In this document: positions 28,018-36,630 of the stretch, in pieces
Layout of the letters: every line of letters begins with the position of its first letter
Numbering within the stretch: the first letter of the stretch is position 1
Assembly (NCBI GenBank): GCA_027451505.1
Contig: DAIDJD010000143.1
Location: 1 to 53,374, forward strand
Length of the DNA stretch: 53,374 nucleotides
Source: a candidate division FCPU426 bacterium
Lineage (GTDB): Bacteria > Oederibacteriota > JAJYGY01 > DAIDJD01
Reading direction: 5' to 3'
Program-made: the position numbers and the translations under genes
The notes under the pieces: model-generated
What the model was told of the DNA's origin: nothing
The model's database searches: none
The model's input: only the letters and a program-made list of their open reading frames with translations

Positions 28018-28303
28018 GTCAGCCTCGTTTCAGTGTGCGCGATTTCCATAGTCTATCAAAGAACCTCACACATGGAGGAGAAAATTGGTTAAATTCAATC
28101 GATTAAACCAGGTTAAATCAGATACTTTCCTACAACTAATGCATTAACCATTAGACAATTTCTTCAAAGCCATTAGGAGGCTGTTTTTAAGGTAAATTTT
28201 TCGTTACGGACCCCGAACCCCCCTGCGCCCCGCTTTTTCTTGGCGCGGGCCAATCCTCTGCGCTAAGGTGTCCGGACCCACTTAGCCCCAACTCAAGGCC
28301 GCC
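28018..28303. promoter_or_regulatory. AT-rich divergent control region with two inverted repeats
   Basis: 286 bases between the PilZ pair and fadD, far lower in GC than the genes. Two inverted repeats share a 7-base spacer: TGGTTAAAT (28086-28094) with ATTAAACCA (28102-28110, one mismatch), and CTAATG (28136-28141) with CATTAG (28149-28154, perfect). Both look like operator sites. A TTGGCG followed by a poor -10 is the only fadD promoter candidate. No gene is visible. Confidence 0.5.
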
Positions 28304-30019
28304 ATGAACGCCCGCCCGTGGACCCGGTTCTACGCCCCCAACACCCCCCACGAACTGCCGCCCCTACCCGAGGACCACCTGGCGCGCTTCCTGCGGGCCC
28401 ACGCAAGCCTGCACAGCCATAGGCCGGCCTTCACCACCGTGCTACCGGGAGGCCAATCCGGCACCCTCAGCTTCGGACGGCTCGACGAGCTCAGCGATGC
28501 CTTCGCCGCGCACCTGCGCGAGGACCTGGGGCTCAAACCCGGCGAGCGGGTGGCCCTGCAGCTGCCCAACTGCCTGGCCTACCCCATCGCCGCCTTCGGC
28601 GTGCTCAAGGCCGGGTTGGTGCTGGTCAACACCAACCCGCTCTACACCCCCGCGGAGATGGCCTACCAACTCAAGGACAGCGGTGCCGCGGCCCTGGTGA
28701 TCCTGGACCTCTTCGCCGACAAGCTGGAGGCCGGACTGGCCGGGACCGGGGTGCGCCACGTGGTGCGGGCCTCGCTGGCCGAGGGCTTCGGGACGCTCCA
28801 GGGGGCCTTGGTGCGCTTCGTGCTCGAGCGCATGCAGCGCCGCGTGCCGCGCCAGGCCCGCGGCCTCGCGGACCTGCGCTCGGCCCTGGAGGCGGGACGC
28901 CGGCGCATCGCCTCGGGCGCCGACCCCATCGCCTACACCTCCGGATCGGGCCCGGACTCCCTGGCCTGCCTTCAGTACACCGGGGGGACCACCGGCGTGA
29001 GCAAGGGCACCATGCTCACCCACGGCAACCTGCTGAGCAACGTCGAGCAAACCTGGCTTTTCTGCCGCCACCGCATCGTGCCGGAGCAGGAGGTCGTGCT
29101 CGCCCCGCTGCCTCTGTACCACATCTTCGCCTTCACCGTGAACCTGCTGACGTTCTACCGCACCGGATCGCACGGCATCCTGGTGCCCAGCCCGCGGCCC
29201 CTGTCCAACCTGAAGGCCGCCTTCCGCGGGCGCCGGATCACGTGGATGTGCGGGGTGAACACCCTTTACGCCGGGCTGCTGGCCGAGCCCTGGTTCCGGG
29301 AGCGCCCGCCCGAAAGCCTCAAGTTCTCATTGGCCGGGGGCGCGGCCCTGCTGAGCGCGGTGGCCGAACGCTGGCGGGTGCTTCAGGGGAACCCCGTGAC
29401 CGAGGGCTACGGCCTCAGCGAAGCCTCCCCCGTCGTCTGCGTCAATCCCCTGGGCGGGGAGCGGGTGGGCTGCATCGGGGTGCCGCTGCCCGGCACCGAC
29501 GTGCGCCTGCTGCACGACGATGGGAGCGAGGCCCGCCAAGGCGAGGCCGGCGAGCTGTGCGTGCGCGGCCCCCAGGTCATGAAGGGCTACTGGAACCGGC
29601 CCGAGGACACGGCCCAGGTGCTCCGGGACGGCTGGCTGCGCACGGGGGACGTGGCCGTGATGGACGAGGACGGCTTCCTGCGCATCGTGGACCGGCTCAA
29701 GGACGTGGTGGTGGTCAGCGGCTTCAAGGTCTTCCCCAACGAGGTGGAGGACTGCCTGGCCAAGCTGCAGGGGGTGCGCCTCGCCGCGGTGGTGGGGGCC
29801 CCGGCCGGGGACCACGGCGAGCAGGTGGTGGCTTTCGTGGTGGGCGAACCGGGGTCCCGGCTGACCGAGGAGGCGGTGCGGGAGCACTGCCGCCTGAGCC
29901 TGACCGCCTACAAGGTGCCCAAACGGGTGGTGTTCAAGGACGACCTTCCCAAATCCAACATCGGCAAGATCCTGCGCAAGGACCTCAAGGCCGAGGCCGC
30001 CCGCGTGGTCGCGGCATGA
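28304..30019 (+). CDS. fadD: Long-chain fatty-acid-CoA ligase
   Basis: Activates fatty acids to acyl-CoA with ATP, 571 residues. AMP-binding motifs: YTGGTTGVSKGTMLTHGN (from residue 225), GYGLSEASP, and YWNRPEDTAQVLRDGWLRTGDVAV with DRLKDVVVVSGFKVFPNEVE; near the end PKSNIGKILRKDLK contains the catalytic lysine. The FadD-type signature DGWLRTGD matches fatty-acid ligases. ATG at 28304 has only a weak AAGG. The esterase gene overlaps its stop. Together with fadA-fadB further on, it supports beta-oxidation. Confidence 0.92.
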   Translation: MNARPWTRFYAPNTPHELPPLPEDHLARFLRAHASLHSHRPAFTTVLPGGQSGTLSFGRLDELSDAFAAHLREDLGLKPGERVALQLPNCLAYPIAAFGVLKAGLVLVNTNPLYTPAEMAYQLKDSGAAALVILDLFADKLEAGLAGTGVRHVVRASLAEGFGTLQGALVRFVLERMQRRVPRQARGLADLRSALEAGRRRIASGADPIAYTSGSGPDSLACLQYTGGTTGVSKGTMLTHGNLLSNVEQTWLFCRHRIVPEQEVVLAPLPLYHIFAFTVNLLTFYRTGSHGILVPSPRPLSNLKAAFRGRRITWMCGVNTLYAGLLAEPWFRERPPESLKFSLAGGAALLSAVAERWRVLQGNPVTEGYGLSEASPVVCVNPLGGERVGCIGVPLPGTDVRLLHDDGSEARQGEAGELCVRGPQVMKGYWNRPEDTAQVLRDGWLRTGDVAVMDEDGFLRIVDRLKDVVVVSGFKVFPNEVEDCLAKLQGVRLAAVVGAPAGDHGEQVVAFVVGEPGSRLTEEAVREHCRLSLTAYKVPKRVVFKDDLPKSNIGKILRKDLKAEAARVVAA

Positions 30020-30786
30020 AGCTTTTCGTCCAGACCCTGGGCCAGGGCGGCACCCCCCTGGCCTGCCTGCACGGCTTTCTCGGATCCGGCGACAACCTCT
30101 GGCCCCTGGCCGACCACCTCAGGGCCAGCCACCGCTGCCTTCTGGTGGACCTGCGGGGCCACGGCCGCAGCCCCCACGGGGGGCCCTACACCCTCGAGGG
30201 AATGGCCGACGACGTGGCCGAAACGCTCGCCGACGCCGGGGTGGGTCCCACCGCGGTGCTCGGCCACAGCCTGGGCGGCAAGGTGGCCATGGCCCTGGCC
30301 CTGCGCCACCCCGGCCTGGTGGAACGCCTGGTCCTGGCCGACATCACCATGGCCAAGGTCCCCCCGGTCTTCACCGTGCTGTTGGAGGACATGGCCAAGG
30401 TCCCCCTGGCGGGCCTGGAGCGCCGGGAGCAGGCCGAACCCTACCTCCGCGACGCCGAGCCCCTGCTGGCGACCCGACGCTTTCTTCTGAAGAACTTGGT
30501 GGCGCTCCCGGAGGGGGGCTTCCGCTGGCGCCTGGACCTGGAGGGGCTCACCCGGGACCATCCCCGCATCCTCGACGCGGTGCCCGCGGAGGGTTCCCCG
30601 TACCCGGGCCCGACCCTGCTCATCCACGGGCGGGACAGCACCATCGTCACCCGGGAGGGGCTGGACCTGACCCGGCGTTCCTTCCCGCGCCTGGAGGTCC
30701 TCGACCTGCCGGGCGGGCACTGGATCCACGTCGACGCCAAGGACGCCTTCAACGCGGCCGTAGAGGCCTTCCTCGGCAAACCCTGA
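30016..30786 (+). CDS. Alpha/beta-hydrolase (YbfF-like esterase)
   Basis: 256 residues. LACLHGFLGSGDNLWPLADHL carries the oxyanion-hole HGF, DLRGHGRSPH the conserved loop, GHSLGG the nucleophile serine elbow, and the C-terminal GGHWIHVDAKDAF the catalytic histidine; the acid is probably the Asp in IHGRDS. Resembles YbfF/ABHD11 acyl-esterases, possibly acting on acyl-CoA or lipid esters, which would fit its coupling to fadD through an ATGA overlap. Substrate inferred only. Confidence 0.85.
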   Translation: MKLFVQTLGQGGTPLACLHGFLGSGDNLWPLADHLRASHRCLLVDLRGHGRSPHGGPYTLEGMADDVAETLADAGVGPTAVLGHSLGGKVAMALALRHPGLVERLVLADITMAKVPPVFTVLLEDMAKVPLAGLERREQAEPYLRDAEPLLATRRFLLKNLVALPEGGFRWRLDLEGLTRDHPRILDAVPAEGSPYPGPTLLIHGRDSTIVTREGLDLTRRSFPRLEVLDLPGGHWIHVDAKDAFNAAVEAFLGKP

Positions 30787-30817
30787 GCCCGCCTCGCGGG
30801 CGGGCCTTCCCGGGATT

Positions 30818-31501
30818 TCAGGCCCGCCCGAGTTCGGCGAGGTCGCGCGGCTCCAACACGGCCTTGGGGGATTGCCCCAGCGCCACCCGCACCATGGCCC
30901 GGCCCAGGGTGGGGCCGTCCAGCACCATGCCGGCCCCCAGGACGCGCTTGAGGACCGGCAGCAGAGGCCCCAGGACGGCGTAGCCCAGGCGGGTCGCCCA
31001 GGCCCGCGAGCGGAACCCCGGAGTCGGCACCAGCGCGGCCAGGCGCACCATGCCGTGGTGGGCGAAGGGCAGGGCCAGCAGGTCGTTCTCGGTGCGGCCC
31101 TTGACCCGGGCCCACATCACCCGGCCGGCGCCGCTGGAGTCGGTCCCGGTTCCGGAGACATAGCAGAAGGCCATGCCCGGGTTGAGCTTGAGCAGGGCCC
31201 GGGCCGCGGCCAGGGTCAGGTCATGGGTGTCGCGGGTGTACTCGGCCTCGCCCAGCCCCAGTGAGGAACGCCCCAGGCAGAAGAAGCAGGCGTCGATCCC
31301 GCCCAACACCCCGGCCGCGTCGGAATAGTCGAAAAAATCGGAGCGCAGATGCTCGGTGAGCTTGGGATGGCTCCGTCCGCAGCCCCTGCGTCCGACCACG
31401 AGCACGGAGGCCACGGCCGAGTCGGCGAGGCAATGCTCCAGCACGGCGTGCCCCACCATGCCGGTGGCGCCGAACAGGGCGACCCTCAACCCCCCCTTCA
31501 C
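30818..31501 (-). CDS. NAD(P)-binding oxidoreductase of the atypical SDR type
   Basis: 227 residues with a Rossmann start VALFGATGMVGHAVLEHCL (GxxGxxG). Further family marks: DACFFCLGRSSLGLGEAEY, DLTLAAARALLKLNP, FCYVSGTGTDSSGAGRVMWARVKGRTEN, as in HTATIP2/YbjT-like predicted nucleoside-diphosphate-sugar epimerases. The SDR tyrosine-lysine pair is not obvious, so enzymatic activity is unclear. GTG at 31501 overlaps the stop of the Mrp gene. Confidence 0.8.
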   Translation of the reverse strand: MKGGLRVALFGATGMVGHAVLEHCLADSAVASVLVVGRRGCGRSHPKLTEHLRSDFFDYSDAAGVLGGIDACFFCLGRSSLGLGEAEYTRDTHDLTLAAARALLKLNPGMAFCYVSGTGTDSSGAGRVMWARVKGRTENDLLALPFAHHGMVRLAALVPTPGFRSRAWATRLGYAVLGPLLPVLKRVLGAGMVLDGPTLGRAMVRVALGQSPKAVLEPRDLAELGRA

Positions 31502-32655
31502 CGGCCCCCTTCCTCGCCGGCCAAGCGGCGTGCGAAGGCGCGGAAGGCGGGCGGGTCGAGCTCATGGATGCGGCCCTCGTCGCAGGCCAGGGCCACGGCC
31601 GGGTCCACGGGCAGGCTGCCCCAATACGGCACCCCGTGCTCCTCGGCGGTGCGCGCGCCCAGCAGCGGCCCGAAGAGGTAGTAGGGATCGCGGCGCTCGG
31701 GGATCTGGACATAGGCCAGGTTCTCCACCAGCCCCAGGACAGGCACCCGCAGGGTCTTGGCCATGCCTAGGCTCTTGGCCACGATCATCCCCACCAGGGA
31801 CTGCGGCGTGGTCACGATGACGACCCCGTCCAAAGGCAGGCTCTGGTAGATGGTGAGGGTGGCGTCCCCGGTCCCCGGGGGCATGTCCACGAGCAGGTAC
31901 TCCAGCCCTTCCCAAGCCGCGTTGGCGTAGAGCTGGCGGATGGCGCCGTTGATGAGGGGCCCGCGCCAGATGACCGGGGCCTTCTCGTCGCCCAACAGCA
32001 GGTTCATGCTCAGCACCCGCACCCCGGATCGGGTTTCCACGGGCACCAGCACGTCGCCCTCGCCTTCCTTCACGCGGGGGCGCTCCTCGGTTCCGAAGAT
32101 GCGCGCGATGCTGGGCCCGGTGATGTCGGCGTCGAGGATGCCGGTGGGGTGCCCCTCCCGGACAAGGGCGCAGGCCAGTTGGGCCGTCACGCTGCTCTTG
32201 CCCACCCCGCCCTTGCCCGAACCCACCGCCACCACATGGGGTACCTTCTTGGCCAGCAGGTTGATGCCCCCCGCGTTGCCGGTGAGCTTGCCCGCGGTGG
32301 CCCCCGGGCCGGCCGGCCCAGGCTCGGCCCCCGGGCCGCTCCCGCCGCGCGATCCTATGGCCTGGGACTTCTGGGCCCCCAGACGGCGCTTGAGCCGGTC
32401 GAGTTCCTCGGCGCTCAGGGCCCCCAAGGTGAGCTCCAGGCGGGCCTTGGGCATGGCCTTGCGCACCGCCTCCTCCACCTCCCGGCGGATCTGCTCCTTG
32501 AGCGGGCAGCCCGGGATGGTCAGGTCCACGCCGACTTCAACGAGGTCGCCGGAGACCTCGACTTTTTTGACCAAGCCCAGATCGATGATGGATAGGCCCA
32601 ATTCCGGGTCGATGACCTCGCGAAGGGACTCCAGAATCCGCGTTCGGGAAGACAT
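31498..32655 (-). CDS. mrp: Mrp/ApbC-type P-loop ATPase lacking the usual CxxC
   Basis: Iron-sulfur cluster carrier family, 385 residues. An N-terminal MIP18 domain (residues 1-85; SIIDLGLVKKVEVSGD, LTIPGCPLKEQI) is joined by a Gly/Pro linker to a ParA-like ATPase with the deviant Walker A GSGKGGVGKSSV (about 144-155), DADITGPSI and LVDMPPGTGDATL. At about residues 309-324, where Mrp proteins carry CPxC for the bridging cluster, this protein has IPER (VENLAYVQIPERRDPYY). The family role is well supported, but cluster binding by the standard site is not. It precedes the Rossmann-fold gene with a GTGA overlap. Confidence 0.87.
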   Translation of the reverse strand: MSSRTRILESLREVIDPELGLSIIDLGLVKKVEVSGDLVEVGVDLTIPGCPLKEQIRREVEEAVRKAMPKARLELTLGALSAEELDRLKRRLGAQKSQAIGSRGGSGPGAEPGPAGPGATAGKLTGNAGGINLLAKKVPHVVAVGSGKGGVGKSSVTAQLACALVREGHPTGILDADITGPSIARIFGTEERPRVKEGEGDVLVPVETRSGVRVLSMNLLLGDEKAPVIWRGPLINGAIRQLYANAAWEGLEYLLVDMPPGTGDATLTIYQSLPLDGVVIVTTPQSLVGMIVAKSLGMAKTLRVPVLGLVENLAYVQIPERRDPYYLFGPLLGARTAEEHGVPYWGSLPVDPAVALACDEGRIHELDPPAFRAFARRLAGEEGGR

Positions 32656-32688
32656 AAGCGCTTTTTTCCTCCAGGGTCGGGGAGGACC

Positions 32689-32717
32689 AGCCTAACGCGG
32701 GCCCCCGCGTTCCGCAA
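32689..32717 (-). promoter_or_regulatory. Candidate promoter of mrp
   Basis: Minus-strand TTGCGG (32717-32712), 17-base spacer, TAGGCT (32694-32689), about 33 bases before the ATG. Confidence 0.5.
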
Positions 32718-32821
32718 GGCGGACCCCGGGGACGCGCCGCGCCAGGAAACGCCTCGCCAAAGTCCTCGCCCCTTTGCTACGATAACCGGGCCCAAAGCAA
32801 TTCCCACCCGAAGGAGCCCGC

Positions 32822-35050
32822 ATGCGGCCGTCCAAACGTTTCCTGCTGTTCGCCCTGGCCCTGGCCTTCACGGCCCGCCTGTCCGCAGACATCACCACGG
32901 TCTACAATTTCGAGCACGGCACGGACGGCTTCGACGGCAACACCTCGACCTCGACGCTGTGGGCAAGTTCGGGCCAGCACTCGCTCGCCATCGACGCCAC
33001 GGGCTCCACGGGGTGGAACCAGAACCTGGCGGTGAACGGGAGCAACAACGTCGACTGGACCCACGCGGTGGAGTTCCTCTGCGACGTGTACATGCCCGCG
33101 GGCACCAAGGCCGCGGCCACCTACGTGCAGTTCATCCCGACCTTCTCCGGACCGGTAAACAGCTTCTACCAAGCCGGCAAGGTGGACCTCGTCGACGGGG
33201 TCAACCACGTCGCCCTGAAGATCAACGGCTCTCAGATCACCACGCCCTGGAAGATCTACCTGATCCTCAACACCGGCGGGGCCATCCCCGGCAAGATCTA
33301 CGTCGACGACATCCGCATGCGCACCCCGGGCAAGCCCGGGCGCCTGACGCTGACCCTGCGCACCCCCTACGGGTCCCCGGTCCCGGGCGTGGTAGTGGCC
33401 GCGGGCACGGCAGCGGTGACCACGGATTCCGGGGGCCGGGCCGTGCTGGCCCTGCCCAGCGACAACTATGACGCCGAGGTGCTGGGGTCCGACGTCGTGG
33501 ACACGCCCTTCACGGCCCGCGTGCCCGTCGGCGACGGCAGCCAGGAGGTGACGGTCTCGTACCTTCCGCGCACGCCCCCGCGCCGGGCCCAAGTGGTGGT
33601 CCGCGCCGGGTCCGTCCTGCGCCCCTTCGACGCCGACCATGTCTACGGCCACAACCTGGCCATGTGGAGCGGCCTGGATCCCTTCACCAACCCGATCCAA
33701 AAGGCCAAGCTGCTGGCCATACGCACCCGCCTCATCCGCCTGCCCGGCGGCGAATACGGCAACCAATGGAACTGGCGCACGGGCGGCATCTTCAAGCAGA
33801 CCGCCGATGCGCCCCTGGACTGGACGCCCGAGGCCAACTGGGACGTCTGGAAGACCTTCCTCCACGGCCTGGGCCCCCAGACCGAGGCCCTCATGATCCT
33901 CAACGTGTTCCAGAGCACGCCGCAGGAACAGGTGGCTTGGATCCGCAACGCCTTGGACTCGGGCCTGAAGGTCCCCTACGTGGAGTTGGGCAACGAGCCC
34001 GACCTGGACCCGAACCGCTACATGTCCGGGGTCCCGGGCGGCTCCACGGTGCTGTCGAACTACGTGCGCACGGTGCTGCCCTTCGCCCGGGCCGTGCGCG
34101 CCGCCTTCCCGAACATCAAGATCCTGGGACCGGTGATCGCCCAGATCGACGACCCGGTCTGCCCGGGCAAGCACCCCTGGGACTGCTACCAGTACGTCAA
34201 CGGGGAGCAGGTCGACAACACCCGGGACAACTGGATCCACAAATTCCTGGCCCTCTATTCCAGCCTGGGCGGCCCCCTGGACGGGGTGAGCTTCCACAGC
34301 TACCCGTTCTACGAGAAGTGGGACAACCACCCCACCGGGTACTGGGACGCCACGCAGGCCTGGACCAAGATCCCCAAGCTGGTCCCCTGGATGCGGCGCT
34401 ATGAGAAGTGGATGGCCCAGTACTACCCCTCCCAGGCCGGCCGCATGGAACTGGGCATGACCGAGTTCAACATGCAGGTCGACGAGACCTGGGCCACGGC
34501 GGCGGTGGAGGACGCGGTGTGGAACGCGGCCTACCTCGGCGAGTTCATCCGGGGCGGCGGCACCCTGGCCACGGACTGGGACATCAACACCGAGAAGCCC
34601 ACGGACGGCGGCGGCCACGGGTTCCTGGACCCCAACAACGACCCCACCCGCCCCTACGCCGAACGCGCCCGGTACTGGCTGTATAAGATGATGGCCAACA
34701 ACTTCACCGGGGATCTGGTGCGCTCCACGAGCAGCTCCCCCATGGTGGAGGTCTACGCCGCCAGCGACCGGGGACGGGTGACGGTCCTGCTCATCAACCA
34801 CGACGAGAACCGCCCCGCGGACGCGACGCTCTACGTCGCCGGCGCCGGGGACGCCACCCGGCTCAGGGTGATGAGCCTCTCGCGGCGCAACTACCTGTGG
34901 AGCAAGGTCCTCTACCGCGCCGTGCTCAACCTGGACCCCACCGTCCCCCCGCAGGTCAAGGTCTACGGGGTCCCGCCCGAGCGCTCGGGCTGGCGCGTCT
35001 ACACCCAGCACCTCGACCCGATGAGCGTGACCATGGCGGTGTTCGAATAG
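32822..35050 (+). CDS. Secreted glycoside hydrolase of clan GH-A type with N-terminal carbohydrate-binding-like domain
   Basis: 742 residues. A signal peptide (residues 1-22, ending SADI) precedes a beta-sandwich of about 140 residues like a family-11/galactose-binding CBM (YNFEHGTDGFDG, WKIYLILNTGG, IYVDDIRMRTP), then a carboxypeptidase-regulatory-like module (SPVPGVVVAAGTAAVTTDSGG). The catalytic TIM barrel has ELGNEPDLD, whose Glu 392 is the likely acid/base (NEP motif), and GMTEFNMQ with Glu 548 as likely nucleophile. A C-terminal beta domain follows (YAASDRGRVTVLLINHD). It resembles GH39/GH44/GH51-type enzymes but I cannot assign a family or substrate. Likely acts on an external polysaccharide. 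Confidence 0.72.
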   Translation: MRPSKRFLLFALALAFTARLSADITTVYNFEHGTDGFDGNTSTSTLWASSGQHSLAIDATGSTGWNQNLAVNGSNNVDWTHAVEFLCDVYMPAGTKAAATYVQFIPTFSGPVNSFYQAGKVDLVDGVNHVALKINGSQITTPWKIYLILNTGGAIPGKIYVDDIRMRTPGKPGRLTLTLRTPYGSPVPGVVVAAGTAAVTTDSGGRAVLALPSDNYDAEVLGSDVVDTPFTARVPVGDGSQEVTVSYLPRTPPRRAQVVVRAGSVLRPFDADHVYGHNLAMWSGLDPFTNPIQKAKLLAIRTRLIRLPGGEYGNQWNWRTGGIFKQTADAPLDWTPEANWDVWKTFLHGLGPQTEALMILNVFQSTPQEQVAWIRNALDSGLKVPYVELGNEPDLDPNRYMSGVPGGSTVLSNYVRTVLPFARAVRAAFPNIKILGPVIAQIDDPVCPGKHPWDCYQYVNGEQVDNTRDNWIHKFLALYSSLGGPLDGVSFHSYPFYEKWDNHPTGYWDATQAWTKIPKLVPWMRRYEKWMAQYYPSQAGRMELGMTEFNMQVDETWATAAVEDAVWNAAYLGEFIRGGGTLATDWDINTEKPTDGGGHGFLDPNNDPTRPYAERARYWLYKMMANNFTGDLVRSTSSSPMVEVYAASDRGRVTVLLINHDENRPADATLYVAGAGDATRLRVMSLSRRNYLWSKVLYRAVLNLDPTVPPQVKVYGVPPERSGWRVYTQHLDPMSVTMAVFE

Positions 35051-35091
35051 CCCGCCGGGCCGGCCCACCGCCGCCCGCCGCCCCGAAAACA

Positions 35092-35131
35092 AGGAAGCCC
35101 GGCGCCAAAGGCGCCGGGCTTCCTCCATTTA
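35092..35131 (+). terminator. Terminator between the hydrolase and the BamE-like gene
   Basis: Perfect 14-bp stem (GGAAGCCCGGCGCC / GGCGCCGGGCTTCC) with loop AAA, then TCCATTT. The minus strand has TTGTTTTC after the same stem, so it probably serves both convergent genes. Confidence 0.75.
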
Positions 35132-35150
35132 AGGACCCCTTGGGGCCGCC

Positions 35151-35561
35151 TTAGGGGCGGGATCCCGGCCCCGCCGCGCCTGCGGGAAGCTGCTTGGCGA
35201 TCTCGCCGGGGTCCGAGGACTCGTAGGTGTAGCTGCTGACCACGCCCTTGGAGTTGAAGACCACGTCGAGGTTCTTCACGGTGGAGGCCCCGAAGGCGCT
35301 GTAGTGGTAGTAGGCGTAGGCCCACTTCTCGGAGCCGTCGTCGTACCCCACCCGGGTGGGCCGACCGAACTCGGCGACCAGATCGGCCTTGTCGGTCTTG
35401 CCCACGGTGATGGAACCGGGGCCGGGGAAGGCGAAGGGAGTCCCCAAGGTGGCGCAGGCCGAAGCCAAAAGGGGCAGGGCGGAGACGAGGGCCAGGGCGC
35501 GAAGCCTGGCGTACGGGACGGGGACGGGCACGGCGTACCTCCTGGGGGTTCGGGACATCAT
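35151..35561 (-). CDS. BamE/SmpA-like lipoprotein
   Basis: 136 residues. Arg-rich start, hydrophobic helix and a lipobox (LLASAC, Cys near residue 36) mark a lipoprotein. The mature part ITVGKTDKADLVAEFGRP ... NLDVVFNSKGVVSSYTY matches the SmpA/BamE fold, as in outer-membrane assembly accessory proteins, but many unrelated lipoproteins share it. Two ATGs in a row (35561 and 35558) are possible; the first overlaps the redoxin stop. Confidence 0.75.
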   Translation of the reverse strand: MMSRTPRRYAVPVPVPYARLRALALVSALPLLASACATLGTPFAFPGPGSITVGKTDKADLVAEFGRPTRVGYDDGSEKWAYAYYHYSAFGASTVKNLDVVFNSKGVVSSYTYESSDPGEIAKQLPAGAAGPGSRP

Positions 35562-36091
35562 TCCTTCCACTTGATGGTGCAGCCCACGGCGAAGGTCTCG
35601 GGAAGGCGCACGGGGCGCCCCGCCAGGACGTCGTCGACCGCCTCGCGGAGCTCGCTGCGGGTGACCTTGGCGGGGTTGTCCCAACTGTCGTCGATGCGGC
35701 CCACGTAGGCCAGGCGCCGGGCGCCGTCGAAAAGGAAGACGTGGGGGGTGCGCACCGCCCCATAGGCGCGGGCCACCGCCTGGCTTTCGTCGCGCAGATA
35801 AGGGAAGTTGAAGCCCCGCTCCGCGGCCCGCGCACGCATGGCCTCGAAGGAATCCTCGGGGTAGCCCTCGGCGTCGTTGGAATTCACCGCCACGAGTTGG
35901 AAGCCCTTGGGGCCCAGTTCGGCCTGCATCGCGACGAAGCGGCCCTCGTAGGCCTTGACGTAGGGGCAGTGGTTGCAGGAAAAGACCACGCACAGGGCCT
36001 TGGCGTCCCCGAAGGAGGCCAGGGTCCGCACGCCGCCGTCCACCCCGGGGAGGCTGAAGTCCGGGGCCTTGGAACCGAGTTCAAGCATCAT
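35558..36091 (-). CDS. AhpC/TSA-type thioredoxin-like redoxin
   Basis: 177 residues without a signal peptide. Thioredoxin fold of the redoxin type: APDFSLPGVDGGVRTLASFGDAKALCVVFSCNHCPYVKAYEGRF. The C-x2-C (CNHC) is followed by the cis-proline region VRTPHVFLFDGARRLAYVG. This 'CNHCPYVK' subclass is usually annotated as thioredoxin family protein; electrons probably go to a peroxide or disulfide substrate. ATG at 36091 has GGGGGAG upstream. It follows the FKBP gene. Confidence 0.87.
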   Translation of the reverse strand: MMLELGSKAPDFSLPGVDGGVRTLASFGDAKALCVVFSCNHCPYVKAYEGRFVAMQAELGPKGFQLVAVNSNDAEGYPEDSFEAMRARAAERGFNFPYLRDESQAVARAYGAVRTPHVFLFDGARRLAYVGRIDDSWDNPAKVTRSELREAVDDVLAGRPVRLPETFAVGCTIKWKE

Positions 36092-36107
36092 GCGCTCCCC
36101 CTCATGG

Positions 36108-36126
36108 GCCCGGGCAAAGCCCGGGC
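36108..36126. other. GC-rich intercistronic hairpin
   Basis: GCCCGGGC (36108-36115), spacer AAA, GCCCGGGC (36119-36126): a perfect 8-bp hairpin directly at the FKBP stop, without a T-run. It may slow 3' decay or tune redoxin expression rather than terminate. Confidence 0.4.
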
Positions 36127-36596
36127 TACTGCACCGCCAGGAGTTCGACGTCGAAGACCAGGGTGGCGTCGGGCGGGATGGGCCCCTGGCCGGTGTCGCC
36201 GTATCCCAGGTAGGGCGGGATGACCAGTTCCCGCTTGCCCCCGACGCGCATGCCGTTGAGGCCCATGTCCCAGCCCTTGATGACCTGGCCCGCCCCCATG
36301 GTGAAGGTGAAGGGCCCGCGGCCGTAGCTGCTGTCGAACTGGGCCCCGGTGAGCAGGCGGCCGGTGTAGTTGACGGTCACGGTCTTGCCCGGCGCGGCCT
36401 CGGCGCCGGTCCCCAGAACCAGGTCCGTGATCTTGAGGCTGCCCAGGCCGGGATCCGGGGTGGCCGCCGGGGACGGGCTCGGGGCCGGCGTGGGCGTGGA
36501 CGCCGGCTGCGGGGCCGGCGAAGAGGCGCATCCGAAGGCCAATCCGGCGGCGAGCAGGAGGGCGGTCAGGGTGGGCGGAGACGCGTACCGGGTCAT
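36126..36596 (-). CDS. FKBP-type peptidyl-prolyl isomerase lipoprotein
   Basis: 156 residues. Signal peptide with lipobox LAFGC, then a Pro/Thr/Ala-rich spacer (residues 25-50), then one complete FKBP domain: [77 protein letters not shown]. It would help periplasmic protein folding while tethered to a membrane. ATG at 36596. Length and domain agree with bacterial FkpB-size enzymes. Confidence 0.93.
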   Translation of the reverse strand: MTRYASPPTLTALLLAAGLAFGCASSPAPQPASTPTPAPSPSPAATPDPGLGSLKITDLVLGTGAEAAPGKTVTVNYTGRLLTGAQFDSSYGRGPFTFTMGAGQVIKGWDMGLNGMRVGGKRELVIPPYLGYGDTGQGPIPPDATLVFDVELLAVQ

Positions 36597-36630
36597 GGTC
36601 TTACCTCGAGAGGGCGCCCGCGGGCGGGGT

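Noticed and set aside
28240-28303. fadD promoter TTGGCG-N17-CTAAGG
   Set aside because: The -10 matches too poorly to TATAAT to be listed as a promoter.
30787-30817. Rho-independent terminator between the esterase and the Rossmann-fold gene
   Set aside because: A GC hairpin (GCCCGC-CTC-GCGGGC) exists but has no T-run on either side.
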